Source: Micropterix aruncella (Eukaryota; Arthropoda; Insecta; Lepidoptera; Micropterigidae). Taken from it: DNA of 64,000 nucleotides. Within the stretch, counting starts at the first letter, position 1. Every line of letters starts with the position of its first letter. Shown one piece after another: positions 1 through 9,839 of the stretch. The translations under genes and the position numbers were made by a program. The notes beneath the pieces were generated by a model. That model was not told where the DNA came from, searched no databases, and was given only the letters and a program-made list of their open reading frames with translations. The stretch is taken from contig OX155951.1 in the NCBI GenBank assembly GCA_944548615.1, forward strand, positions 41,521,964 through 41,585,963. The letters are read 5' to 3'.

Positions 1-564
1 GCAACATGTAAGCAACCTAGCCACAAGTACAAGGAAACTCGCCTACGTGTTTAGAGAGCTTCGAAATATTCTACCAAAGCCCCTTCTCAAAACTGTGTAT
101 ATGGCATTGTGCCAAAGCCTGTGGTCCTATGGCACAATCGCGTGGAGTGGTTGCACCACACAAGTGCTCCTTCCTTTGATCAATGCGCAGAAGCTGATTC
201 TGAAGGTCATCAATAAAAAAACCCTAGATACCCCTCAGCGAAACTCTTTACAGAATATGGAGTACTTGATGTGAGGCAATTATTCATAAAACAATTACTA
301 ATTCAGTTTCACAGAATCAAGGATCAACAGACAAGAAGCCAACAAATTAAAAAGACAAGACAAGCTACTGGGTCAAATTATAATATTCCGATTGTAAAGT
401 CTTCATTTGCCCAAAGGCATTTTTACTTCCTTGCGCCGAGATTTTATAATAATTTAAATGAGAGTTATAAGAATGCCAACAACTTAAATTCATTCAAAAT
501 ACTTATAAAAAGTACCTGCTTGAAAGGGGTCCATTGTATGCTGAGTCTCAATTGCTCTCGCTAA
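1..564 (+). pseudogene. LINE reverse-transcriptase C-terminal remnant
   Basis: The plus strand encodes the region downstream of the palm in many non-LTR reverse transcriptases: a stretch reading LLKTVYMALCQSLWSYG, then ALINAQK-like helices, and after about 240 a second stretch with VRQLFIKQLL and an aromatic-rich VPR-like tail ending at 564. The two stretches are in different frames; the first frame can be followed to the C run near 231-234 and the second is open from about 232, so a single-base indel there probably broke one ORF. The catalytic region would lie left of the window. It resembles the LINE at 54.3-56.1 kb in layout. Clade not determined. Non-functional. Confidence 0.6.
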
Positions 565-890
565 TAATTTAAGTTGTTTTATTAAATTATGTATTACTAA
601 CTAATGTCAAATCTCGTGTATTATTTGCTTATGTATATATATGTGTAGGTATGTATAGGTATATTTATGTATGTGTATGTATATATTCTTATGTATCATG
701 CAATACAACGTAAGTTCATAATATCAAAAGAGTCAGCTCGTCGATACCATTAAACAAAAATCAGCATCCCTAGATACGGGTCTCTGACCTAGTTAGGAAT
801 GCGAATAAACATTTTCTTATAATAAAGGTTTATTGCCTGAGATAGCATTTTAGAATTCAGTGCAACTAGCACTTACATTAAAGAAAAAAA
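565..890. repeat. LINE 3' UTR-like tail with TATG-rich microsatellite
   Basis: AT-rich sequence following the LINE remnant. At about 625-695 it has an imperfect TATG/TGTA simple repeat. I see no gene here. Confidence 0.35.
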
Positions 891-906
891 TCATTTTTTA
901 CAGTGT

Positions 907-1200
907 TTACTGCAAGACGATTTCCTTCATCTGACCATCTTTAGCGTCATAGGAATGTCCCATGATGCTAAAGATTCGTTCCACAAAAGCATTAAATATA
1001 GGAATAATACACACATACTGCACAATTTTCAACAAATTTGGTACTGCTTGATCGTTAAAAAAATGCATCACATATTAAGAGAGTTGCCTCAAAGTGAAGG
1101 GAAAACACTTTGAAGTGCAGACAGTTCTTCATAAATGTTTTCAGGCAGAGTTTGCTGCTTCCATAGAGATAATGAGCATTATCAATTGATCCAGTGTAGG
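907..1200 (-). pseudogene. hAT-like transposase dimerisation-domain remnant
   Basis: Read on the minus strand, 1050 to 907 gives a short frame with IPIFNAFVERIFSIMGH, which matches the conserved C-terminal dimerisation signature of hAT-type transposases (proline, SNA-like, VER.FS). It ends in a stop at 907-909. The sequence further upstream on this strand reads TLDQLIMLIISMEAANS-like helices but is broken by stops. There is no zinc finger and no catalytic core. This is a decayed fragment. Confidence 0.45.
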
Positions 1201-1209
1201 CAATCTTCT

Positions 1210-1640
1210 GCATTCGAGATCCAAACAACTAAAAGTCTTATAATTGTTATTTTCAAAGAGATACAAGATTTAGAGCGTTTTAAGTAAATTATTTTAATTG
1301 ATAAGTCTGAAAGATAGCTTTTTCTTAATGTCATTTTCTAATTTCTAAAAGCCTTTTCTTAATTATTGTCCGGGTTACCAAATTTTTTTATGACCGGACG
1401 ATAAAGAAAACCAGACCGTCCAGTCGAAAACCAGACATCTGGCAACCCTAGGTGTAACCACTGGTCTTGAGTGAAGGCTTTATATATTTATTTTTCCATA
1501 ATAATTCCTTAACTATCGATATCTATCCACCAGATTATTTAGGACGAATCCAAGAAAGGTAAAATTGTTTACATTTTCGAAATAAATGTTTTTTTCATCC
1601 CATCTATTCGAAAAGGACGACTTGGTTCGCCTTTAAGTGC
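1210..1640. other. AT-rich stretch, no feature recognised
   Basis: No open frame of note, no clear terminal repeats. Probably decayed transposon sequence. Confidence 0.4.
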
Positions 1641-1760
1641 GCCCAAAATTGGTGTTTTCTATAATAAACTTTATAAGTGCGCCGCAATTATCTTTGCGGC
1701 TCACTTTTTGAATAAGTACGCCGTAATTTATCTTTGCGGCGCACTTTTTGAATTTGGAAC
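1640..1760. repeat. Tandem pair of hairpin-forming repeats
   Basis: Two units of about 42 bp read (A)TAAGTGCGCCGCAATTATCT... followed by TTTGCGGC and CACTTTTTGAAT. Each unit is itself an inverted repeat (GTGCGCCGCAA against TTTGCGGCGCAC), so each strand could fold into GC-rich hairpins in an otherwise AT-rich region. Confidence 0.5.
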
Positions 1761-1952
1761 ATCTTAGTCTTCAGCGCCGAAGAAATCGAACGCAAATATT
1801 GTTTGAATAAAGACGGCCCCTAGTCGCGCCGCCGGCTGAATTATTTTTAGTTAGTATTTAATTTCAATTTAGTCGATACTCTATGTTTTATTAAATAATA
1901 ATATTACAATAAAATATGAGGCGCCTTTTATTTTTTCATAGAGGGTGATGAA

Positions 1953-2155
1953 AAGTAGAGTGTATCACTCCGACACTCGGGGGCAAAATATTTTTGGCTC
2001 CGGCGCTTTTTTGAATCCCTCGCCACGTTCAGGATTCTAATAAAAAATCCCTCGCTGCGCTCGGGATTCTACTCTAGAATTCCTCACTTCACTCTGGATT
2101 CAAAAAAGTGCCCTCGTCGTAAAAATATTATTTTACTCCCTTGTGATACAATCTA
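1953..2155. repeat. Foldback (inverted repeat) element
   Basis: The left arm (TGTATCACTCCG..., through CTTTTTTGAATCC) pairs imperfectly with the right arm read in reverse (TGTATCACAAGGGAGTAAAA..., through CTTTTTTGAATCC). Between the arms the AATCCCTCGC-type motif recurs. It has no coding capacity and probably is a non-autonomous DNA element. Confidence 0.45.
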
Positions 2156-2562
2156 CTATTAAGCATAACAACATTATCATACGGAATTACAGCGGTGGAT
2201 TATATTTTTGCCGTAAAATGTTATTGATATGCTTTCGGGAACAAACTATGTAACTAAATCGAAAAAAAGATAGTGGGTGTTTTCCTACTAAATTCTAATA
2301 TTTTATCTATTAAAATCAAAACTCGGGCCCCAAAAAACCAGGCGCAAAGTACAGAAGTGCCAGTCTATCATACAGCAGCCGGCGGGCGATACTCTACAAG
2401 TGGCAGCATCAGCGTCAAATTGGTGTTGGGAGGTTGGTGCCTGAAAATTAAGCACCTACCTATTATTTTTGAGACTATTTTGGTGTTATTACTAGAAAAT
2501 TTTATGTTTTTTTTTATTATAATTTATACCTATACTGTTTCTTATAATATAGTCAGTACCGA

Positions 2563-2820
2563 CACAGTATACCAGACAGTAGCTTCTCTTAGAACAAAAT
2601 TAAAATTGAAGAGAATACGTCACAAGTCGTAAGGGCTCGGATATGGCCGCCAGATGTCGGCTACTCAACCCCAAACGTTCGAAACAGTTGCCAGCCTTTA
2701 CCTGCGCGTAACGCTAACCAAAGGCGTTCGTCGAGACGTAACCCTCTGCCCACATTTCTCACATCCTCTTCCCGCAATGCCCTGTAGCTTGAGAGTAAAG
2801 CTACTGTTTAGTATACTGTG
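2563..2820. mobile_element. MITE-like element A, copy 1, 7-bp TSD
   Basis: A 258-bp element with terminal inverted repeats: it begins CACAGTATACC.GACAGTAGCTT and ends with the reverse complement AAAGCTACTGTTTAGTATACTGTG. It is flanked on both sides by the perfect 7-bp direct repeat GTACCGA (2556-2562 and 2821-2827). A second copy at 19432-19712 has a different but also perfect 7-bp duplication. The interior is moderately GC-rich and has no coding potential. The superfamily is not clear: hAT elements duplicate 8 bp, piggyBac TTAA. Confidence 0.8.
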
Positions 2821-3299
2821 GTACCGAAGATAATTCATTTAACCCATCATGTCTCATATAATATCTTCTAAGCCTTTTAATTTAACATCTATAGGTGATT
2901 CACAAATAAAAAGTAAATATATATATTTAGAATAGTGTACGCATACCTCAACATTAAAACAAAAAAAATGATAGTCACGAAAAGAAAAAAAAAATTGGTT
3001 GTGTCACCTCAACACTTTTCAGGCAAGTAGCCAGGGACTTATTTCATCTGAATAAATATTTCATAAATAAGGTCATGAGCAGTTGGTGAAAATTCCTTTT
3101 AATATGCGACTTCAAAAATTGCAAAAAATCAAATTGCATGCCAAATTTCAGTCTAATCGGATGAAGCGTTTGGGCGCTATTGTGGAGGAATACACACATA
3201 CAGACTTCAGTCTCAAAATGGTATTAATCGTCTTAGGGGGTGTCAATAAATAAAATAATACCCTACCATGTAAGATCTAATATCTTTTTATATATATAA

Positions 3300-3372
3300 A
3301 TTATATTTTATAGGTATGTATGTATGGATGTATATGTATGTTTATGTATATGTGTATATGTTTATGTATGTC
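3300..3372. repeat. (TATG)n-like simple repeat
   Basis: Imperfect TATGTATG/TGTATATG low-complexity tract. Confidence 0.6.
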
Positions 3373-3399
3373 AGCTGTCAGTATTTCTTTTATTTAATA

Positions 3400-3530
3400 T
3401 TACGACGGCTCGCTGTAAGAAATCGTTAAATGATAAGCCCGCCGTTTGTGCTAAGTTAAAATAGAATTTAAGTTTTCTTTACTAATGTAAGTTTTTTTTA
3501 GTACTATAAAGAATATTTGAATTGAGTCTA
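3400..3530 (+). repeat. LINE 3' UTR tail
   Basis: GTAAGAAATCGT..., GATAAGCCCGCCGTTTGT and the following AT-rich tail match, in opposite orientation, the sequences at about 26.64-26.80 kb and 36.09-36.20 kb. These are three copies of the same LINE 3' end. Confidence 0.5.
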
Positions 3531-3602
3531 ACTCATCTCAAATATTAATTAATAAAAATCCGTATATAGAATAGAAAATATTTATAATTTAAAATCTTTG
3601 TA

Positions 3603-3782
3603 TTATTTTATGCGTGCCCTCAATATTATATTAAGAAAAATATTCATGTAATGTGTAAAAGTTTTTCCGATTAGCCTTTTTTTCAGTGATGTGGCGTACC
3701 CTTTTCCCTTTAACTCTTTAATATTTGTAGGCAGGTGGTTATAAATTTTTATTCTATGTAAGCTAAGTATATAGCCATCTTC
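3603..3782 (-). pseudogene. LINE C-terminal remnant
   Basis: A minus-strand frame reads IKIYNHLPTNIKELKG followed by lysine-rich helices and a terminal LI.KTF segment. This is the usual extreme C-terminus of CR1/Jockey-type LINE ORF2 proteins (..YN.LP..IK...F...LK..L). No catalytic region is present. Confidence 0.45.
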
Positions 3783-3984
3783 ATCTTGAAAAAAAATGCG
3801 CATTCACAATATTTTACCCTCTTGTCGGTTGGTAGGCCGGTAAACTAATATATAAAATAAAGTCTCATACTATTTTGACATTTACATTTTTCTACGAAAC
3901 GGTGGTATAATCATTGGGGAAATCACAAACATATTATTTGGACTTATTGGTTAGTAAATTGCCTACTTTATTAGTTGATTGTAA

Positions 3985-5121
3985 TACAGAGAGCAGTAGC
4001 GGTGTTAGGGTAGGATGCGGTTGGGTAACCGCCCAGGGCGCCAGGTATAAAGGGGCGCCGCAGGCGTCCCTTTATGTTTACTTGCTTATTGAGCGAGTCC
4101 TACTTACTCGTAAATTCCCTAAATCTAGCGGCAAAATAGTTATGGTGGCAACACTAGAATGGAACGCAGTGCTCCGGCCGAACACTTTGGCTATTGAAAC
4201 TCAGAATACTGATGTTTAAGCCTCTCATGAGACTACCCCTCTAGCCGAAGAGTTAATAGATTTCAGCTTCATAGTTTCATTGGTTGTTTGGTATGACATA
4301 CTTTTTCAAATTAATATCGTCAGTAAATCTCTACAATCAACAGACATGGATCTCAGTAAATGCACAGAAATGTTGAAAAAATGCTGCTACTTCTTGGAAG
4401 AATATAGAAATACAGGAATTAAAAGTGCCATTTTAACTGCAAAAGAGTTGGCTGAAGAACTAGAAATTGAACCTGTATTTAGAGCCACATCATGAATTCG
4501 ACATATTATAAACCAAGCTGGTGAAACTGCCCGCGATGAGCCTATTACATCTCCAGAAAAGAAATTTGAAGTTGATTTTTTCAACTGTCTTTTGGACACT
4601 ACTTTAACTTCACTGAATGAAATTGAAATGACTGAATGAACTGGAACTGACTGAATGAATTGGAATGACTGAAATGAACCTTTAAATGACTATTCGGAAT
4701 CTTGGTCTTTTTTGTATAATATAAAAAAGATTTCGGAAAAAACCAAACCTTCTCAAACTGTGTGGTGATCTCCAATTGAAATTAACTGTAGACTCTATCT
4801 CAGATACGATAGTTGTATGTTGTGTGATGAACTCATAAGTCTAAAATCTTTTTTGCCTGATCCGAATGTTACTCCTGTCTGTATTTAAAATTTTATCAAA
4901 GATCGCAACTTAAAAGAACTGTATCCAAATGTATAGCATTGCGAATATTGATCACTATACCTGTATCGGTAGCTAGTGGAGAAAGGATTTTTTTAAAGCT
5001 TAAACTGATAAAAACCTATCTGCGATCGACAATATCTCAATCTAGATTGACAAAATTGGCAACTTTGTCAATCGAAAATGAAATTGCGGAAAACATAGAC
5101 TTTTGTATCTTAATAAAAGAG
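3985..5121 (+). pseudogene. hAT-like (DUF4371/ZMYM1-type) transposase, left part, split by BEL insertion
   Basis: Degenerate plus-strand transposase. Around 4325-4495 it reads DMDLSKCTEMLKKCCYFLEE and a following ELAEELEIEP segment, typical of hAT-like transposases of the DUF4371/ZMYM1 group. At 4935-5120 it carries the C-terminal dimerisation block: IPVSVASGERIF, then LKLIKTYLRSTISQ and IENEIAENIDF. Internal stops and frameshifts show it is dead. The frame is cut at 5121 by a BEL/Pao element and resumes at 15385, where the downstream codons restore a basic C-terminal tail. A GC-rich left end near 3985-4080 may be the transposon's own terminus. Confidence 0.65.
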
Positions 5122-6186
5122 TGTGCCGGCAAATCGTCGGGACTTCCTTAAGTCTCGGGATGGGCCGGTTAAGTACACACCGCGGCAGTTCTGCGATGGT
5201 TGTCGCAGACTAGTTGGTGGAATGCCTCAATATTGTGGTCGAGGGTCCACAGGCTGCCGTCGCGATCGGCCAGATCAACGACGGAAGAAACGAAATTTTT
5301 AATTCGTTCGTTTCGACGGCGATCCTGTCAGTCACCGTACAGTTTCCAAGTGGTTCGAAACTGTGGCAGTTGGGTATGAGCCGGGTGTAAATCCGGTCAC
5401 AGTTGTTCCCAGTTTTGATGTGGATTTTGCTCGCTGAAGTTCTTTGCCCAATAAATCTAAATTATTGGCTTTGTTGTGGCAGTCGTAGGTACATGTGATG
5501 CAGTTTTAATAGAAAAACGCTCACCTTGGTCTCTCGATGAAGGGTCTTGTCGTCGCTGCAGGTCGGAGATCAACTTGAATCGGGCCGGTTATTATGCGGG
5601 ATCGGTCAAGGTTTGTTCGTCGGGCGGCAGGACTCCAGATGGCTTCTCGGAGATGTTTTGGTGATATTTGCTAATAAAACTAGCGTTTTGCGGCGCAATT
5701 TCGATTTTATTTACTAACGGTTTTTAAATAAAGCCGAACTTAAGGTTATTTTACACAAGACTAATAACCGGGTGACAGAAAGAATGTTTACAATTGTATG
5801 ACGCGCACAAAGTTGATATTAGTCACTCTCGGTGATGTTGACCGTACGGGCTGTTGTTAACCACTGACTCGTCCCCCTCCCGGGACCTCGGCTACCTAGC
5901 CAGCGGGTCGAGGTGGGGCTCATAGTCGTTTAATGAGGAGTGGGGATATAATTCAACGGCTCGTATTGCTACGATTGGCCGGCTTAATGAGCTTAGTCAT
6001 TAAGAGGCTTGGCCGTGTTTTCGATATTGACCGATAGTGGTCGCTTATATTTCTAATTTAAATTTCTATTTCTAAAACATATTTATAATTCTTAAAATTA
6101 TACATTAAGCTTAATTATTAATCAAAACATACATTAATGAGATTGATAGTAATAATGGTATTCTACGGTATATTATAAGAGCCTAT
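5122..6186 (-). repeat. BEL 3' LTR, first segment
   Basis: Matches 13822-14886 almost base for base; I noticed about four substitutions (for example near 5268 and 5341-5348). It starts TGTGCCGGC on the plus strand and is cut at 6186/6187 by the RLE element. Confidence 0.92.
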
Positions 6187-9165
6187 CCTTCACTTGCGAA
6201 AGAGGACTGGGAATTTCATAATAATAATTTAACTTCTATTCTTGACCACTCTGTGAACCGTAATGCCCCTGCCAGCGTCCAGCTGTCATCCTTCCAGGTG
6301 GCGGTCCATGAATACTTCTCGGGTGTTTACCCAAAATCTACCCATGTCGACCCGGTTCACAGAGAAAACGCATTTAAGGCAAAGCTCCGTAGGCAAAAGC
6401 GGCTACTTCGTCGCCAGTTACGTGAAGCCAAGAAAGCCGGGGATAAAGCCCTCTGCCACAACTTCTCGCGCGCGTACCGCTCTATACTAAAACTCATACA
6501 GAGCGTAGCAACGCAAAACGACAAGCGCAAGGCAGCATTTCTCAAATCCAAAGAGGAAGCCCGGTTCGACAAAAACCGTTTTAACTACAGCAAAACGGTT
6601 TTGTCTGCCGCCAAGGGAAAAATCCAAATCCCGGAAGAAATGGCCACGGAATATTTTTCGACCACGTATGAGGACCCAATGCGGCTCCATAATTACAGCC
6701 CTCCGCCGGGCATTACACCTCCGCCCCTGCCTACGGTAGCTTTTGCTTCTCAACCTCCATCTCTAGATGAGATTCTTAATCAAGTAAAGAGGAAGCCGTC
6801 GGGCTCTACTCCGGGTCCCGATGGTATTCCCTATTTAGTATACAAAAAATGCCCCTGCCTTCTGCAATATTTAGGATCCATCTTCCGAAATATATGGAAT
6901 AGCGGTGTAGTCCCACAGAATTTTGGCCGAGCGACAGTCATCTTAATTCCGAAGGTCCCAGTTTGCACCGGACCAAAGGACGCTCGGCCCATTGCTCTCA
7001 CAGACACTGTGGCCAAAATATTTTTTAGCATAGTCCACACGAGGATGAGCGAATTCATGCACCGGAATGAGTACCTTGGAGTATCAGTTCAAAAAGGCTT
7101 CATGCGTGGCGTCTCGGGCTGCCTCGAGCACAATTCTCTCCTGGCTGCTGCCATCAAGGATGCGAGACAGCACGAACGCCAAATCAATGTATGCTGGCTC
7201 GACCTAGAGAATGCCTTTGGGTCAGTCCGACACAGTCTCCTCCACTTTGCACTCCGCTGGTACAACTTCCCACCAGTCGTGCGTGACATTGTAGCCTCCT
7301 ACTACAACTGTCTGACTTTCCATGTTAAAACGCAAGAATGGACTACCCGCTCTATACCATATTCAATTGGACTATTTCAGGGCTGTTGCCTCTCCCCGAC
7401 GATTTTTAATATAGTTTTTAATATACTGCTGGAAAGCCTGACCCAGTTTGACAGGAAGTGGGGCTACCGTTTTAAAACAGACGGCCAATACACCTCGTCG
7501 TGCCTCGCTTTTGCCGACGACCTAACTTTCATCACCAGAAGCCCCAAGCAGCTTTCCCTGCTATTACAGAAAGTGGAGCTTTTCTGCGACTGGTCAGGCT
7601 GTATAAAAGTGAAGCCCTCCAAATGTTTTTGCCTTGGACTCGCCCGCATGGGCACAAAATTTACATCCTATGACCCCAAATTGGTCTATAAGGGCTCTAA
7701 TATCTCCCTTATAGACCCACACAATCATTTCAAATTCCTCGGCAGAAAAATCACCCATCAGGGAAAAGACGTCTCGGGCGATCATGTTATAGAGCATTTC
7801 AAAAGTTGCCTGGCGAAAATAGATGCCTTGCTAATTTCTGGCCCTCGTAAGGCCTGGATCTATGACAATTATCTAACGTCACATTTGTCATGGCCCTTTC
7901 TTATTTACGATTTTACCAAAACCCAACTGTCCCGTCTAGATGCGCTGGTGACAGCTAGTTTAAAATCCTGGCTGTCCTTAGCCAAACCAGCTGACCCCTC
8001 GACTCTCTTCAGGTCCAAACAAAATTTTGGGCTAGCGCTTAAACTGCCCTCTCTGCTCTACGCCAACTCCAGAATAACCAAAAATTCGATTCTCTGCAAT
8101 TCCAAAGATCCGGCAATATCGAAGCACGTAATAAGTGGCCGTAGTGATTCAAATGATCTACAAGCCCGCGTAGACTTCCACAAAAAGTTCCTTACTGGAA
8201 TCAGCCAGAATGGCACTGGTCTGGGGTATGGCAGTACAACCACGAGCGACGTGGACTTGAAGAAGTCTCTTTTGCGGGGAGATTACGACAGCAAGAGTAT
8301 GGCTCATGCTATTGGCCTTCAATGCCAGAATGATTGGACAACAATTGGGGACTTTTGCATTCCGCCTCCAATGCACTGGAAGGTAATGCTCTATGACTGG
8401 ACGCCAGAGATGCTGAAATTTTATTTGAATGCCTTTCAGCATACACTTCCAGACCCCAGTAACCTCGCTCGTTGGAGCTTTGCCGAGGATAGTTCTTGTC
8501 CCCTCTGTAGCAATACCCCTTGCACAGCTAGACACATTCTAGCTGGCTGCAAGGTGGCCTTAGATCAAGGACGGTACACTTACCGCCATGACAAAGTTCT
8601 CGCTGTTATTCGCGAGGTAATTAGTCTCTCAGTGGCTCGTGCCAACAAGGGTTTGACAGTATCCTCCAAACCCCCAATACAGTTTGTGCGGGATGGCTCT
8701 AAAGGCAAAAAACATTTAACTACAAAACCTTTCTCAATAATCGAGAAAGCTACAGATTGGATTCTGGAGGTTGATTCGGTCTCTAAGCAGTATAAATTCC
8801 CTGAAAGTCTCGGATGCACAGCCCTCCGTCCAGATATAACTCTTTACTCTCTATCTCGGAAGGTGGCTCTTATCGTAGAATTAACTGTTCCATGGGAATC
8901 AAATATCCCAAAAGACCACGAGTACAAATTAAATAAATACCATGATCTTGCAAATGCCGTAACCCGGAACGGCTTCACTGTTCACCTTCACGCGGTGGAA
9001 GTTGGCGCTCGTGGCCTGCCAGCTAAATCTCTATTTCACCTCTTTAAAGATCTTGGCCTTTCCAGAAAAATAATCAACTCTTTCTTAGAAAAATTATCTA
9101 AAACTGCGATTTGCGCATCTCAAATTCTATGGCTTCGAAGGGGGAGTGAATGGGTGGCAAGGTGA
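6187..9165 (+). CDS. RLE-type non-LTR reverse transcriptase-endonuclease, N-terminally truncated
   Basis: An uninterrupted frame of 992 codons from the truncation point to TGA at 9163-9165. Counting from 6187, the RT domain occupies roughly residues 190-480. It has the motif SGSTPGPDGIPY, a GLFQGCCLSPTIFN block and the catalytic FADD (D444, D445). A CX2CX7HX4C zinc motif follows at about 771-787 ([18 protein letters not shown]), then a PD-X14-E restriction-like endonuclease signature (RPDITL with D883; E898 in VELTVPWE). This order (RT, CCHC, RLE) is that of the R2/R4/NeSL/Hero group; APE-type LINEs are built differently. The GTG at 6253 is not a credible start; the true N-terminus with DNA-binding fingers is missing. 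Translation would only be possible by chance from the LTR context. All active-site residues I can check are present. Clade assignment to Hero-like is an inference. Confidence 0.85.
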   Translation, partial: PSLAKEDWEFHNNNLTSILDHSVNRNAPASVQLSSFQVAVHEYFSGVYPKSTHVDPVHRENAFKAKLRRQKRLLRRQLREAKKAGDKALCHNFSRAYRSILKLIQSVATQNDKRKAAFLKSKEEARFDKNRFNYSKTVLSAAKGKIQIPEEMATEYFSTTYEDPMRLHNYSPPPGITPPPLPTVAFASQPPSLDEILNQVKRKPSGSTPGPDGIPYLVYKKCPCLLQYLGSIFRNIWNSGVVPQNFGRATVILIPKVPVCTGPKDARPIALTDTVAKIFFSIVHTRMSEFMHRNEYLGVSVQKGFMRGVSGCLEHNSLLAAAIKDARQHERQINVCWLDLENAFGSVRHSLLHFALRWYNFPPVVRDIVASYYNCLTFHVKTQEWTTRSIPYSIGLFQGCCLSPTIFNIVFNILLESLTQFDRKWGYRFKTDGQYTSSCLAFADDLTFITRSPKQLSLLLQKVELFCDWSGCIKVKPSKCFCLGLARMGTKFTSYDPKLVYKGSNISLIDPHNHFKFLGRKITHQGKDVSGDHVIEHFKSCLAKIDALLISGPRKAWIYDNYLTSHLSWPFLIYDFTKTQLSRLDALVTASLKSWLSLAKPADPSTLFRSKQNFGLALKLPSLLYANSRITKNSILCNSKDPAISKHVISGRSDSNDLQARVDFHKKFLTGISQNGTGLGYGSTTTSDVDLKKSLLRGDYDSKSMAHAIGLQCQNDWTTIGDFCIPPPMHWKVMLYDWTPEMLKFYLNAFQHTLPDPSNLARWSFAEDSSCPLCSNTPCTARHILAGCKVALDQGRYTYRHDKVLAVIREVISLSVARANKGLTVSSKPPIQFVRDGSKGKKHLTTKPFSIIEKATDWILEVDSVSKQYKFPESLGCTALRPDITLYSLSRKVALIVELTVPWESNIPKDHEYKLNKYHDLANAVTRNGFTVHLHAVEVGARGLPAKSLFHLFKDLGLSRKIINSFLEKLSKTAICASQILWLRRGSEWVAR

Positions 9166-9320
9166 ACGCTCACATGTGGCAAGACAGCTGTCCTAAACCT
9201 ACCACAGCCGGTTCGTAAGTCCGGAATCCACTGCTCACCCCCCAGAAGTGTAAAAAAATAGTATTATGATGGGCCCGACTCCGGTCGGTGAATTCCATGG
9301 CAGCTCCGTTTGTATTTATT
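9166..9320 (+). other. RLE element 3' UTR
   Basis: About 155 bases after the stop codon, ending in a TATTTATT tail. The same 3' UTR is present in the other two copies, and is likely the part recognised by the element's reverse transcriptase. Confidence 0.6.
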
Positions 9321-9322
9321 AT

Positions 9323-9810
9323 ATGTACATATCTTCTTTTATATTTTAATCCTACTTTACTAACGCTTCCACTTAGAAATAAGCGAATAGTCTTAAAGGT
9401 TTTTTAATATAAGTAAACAATACAAAGATAGTTTTGTAGGTCCAGTGATCCGTTATGCAAATCTGAAGCACATGAACAGTAGTAAGCAGGCGTGGATGTC
9501 GCAACACGTTTGTTTTGGAATTTACCGTAACCTATCGTTATAAGACTTGCTAATGAGCACAGCTGGCGTTTCCGTATTAGAAAGCAAAAATTTTATGAAA
9601 TGCACTTAGGAACTGTTTCCTTAATTAGGTTTTCAGTGTCCCGAGTCGTTAAGCCTAAAGGTGTGATTTCATTAATGGATTTTGGTTACAACACAATTTT
9701 GTTCTGAAAGATATTATTCTAGATATATTATTTTTATTCAAGAAAGACATTTTGACCTTTTTAGAAGTGTCGTTTCTATTTTATTTATTTTTTTTATTCT
9801 TAACGCGACA
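9323..9810 (-). repeat. BEL 3' LTR, second segment
   Basis: Continues the LTR after the nested element and matches 14891-15384. A TATATA present in the other LTR (near 14990) is absent here, and about four bases at the insertion point are missing. It ends GCGACA at 9810. Confidence 0.9.
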
Positions 9811-9822
9811 TTCCCTCCTCCG
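9811..9822 (-). other. BEL polypurine tract
   Basis: Immediately inside the 3' LTR the minus strand reads CGGAGGAGGGAA, the expected plus-strand-synthesis primer of an LTR retrotransposon. Confidence 0.7.
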
Positions 9823-9839
9823 TGAATAAACCTATTTAT

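Larger units (their letters stand above)
2985..3840. repeat. Copy of the GTTGTGTCACC repeat family, interrupted
   Basis: The left part (about 2995-3260) matches the element at 43.69-44.26 kb: GTTGTGTCACC start, TCAGG motif, the AAGCGT.TGGGCGCTAT core and a GGAATACACACATACAGAC run. The matching right end (CTTCATCTTGAAAAAAA, CACAATATTTTACC...) lies at about 3780-3840. The DNA between 3260 and 3780 is LINE-derived and appears to have inserted into this copy. Confidence 0.5.
6187..9320 (+). mobile_element. RLE-type (R2/Hero-like) non-LTR retrotransposon, copy 1, 5'-truncated
   Basis: Insertion in the BEL 3' LTR, found by comparing the two LTRs: sequence 6187-9320 is absent from the intact LTR. 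The frame is open up to the left junction, which indicates 5' truncation. The 3' end is CCGTTTGTATTTATT, shared with the copies at 15.6 kb and 37.79 kb. About four bases of target appear lost at the junction and no clear target duplication is seen, compatible with target-primed reverse transcription. The site is not rDNA. Confidence 0.88.

Noticed and set aside
2273..2632. Plus-strand frame of about 119 codons
   Set aside because: It runs into MITE A and has no recognisable homology or splice structure; low-complexity hydrophobic translation of AT-rich DNA.
3914..4219. Frame of 101 codons near the left end of the hAT relic
   Set aside because: It overlaps the GC-rich terminal region of the transposon and has no transposase similarity of its own.
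5476..5664. Identical 62-codon frames at 5476-5664 and 14176-14364
   Set aside because: Both lie inside the BEL LTRs in antisense; the duplication is explained by the LTR repeat.
6253..6255. GTG as the start codon of the RLE retrotransposon protein
   Set aside because: The frame is open to the insertion junction at 6187, the locus is eukaryotic, and the element is 5'-truncated, so no native start is present.
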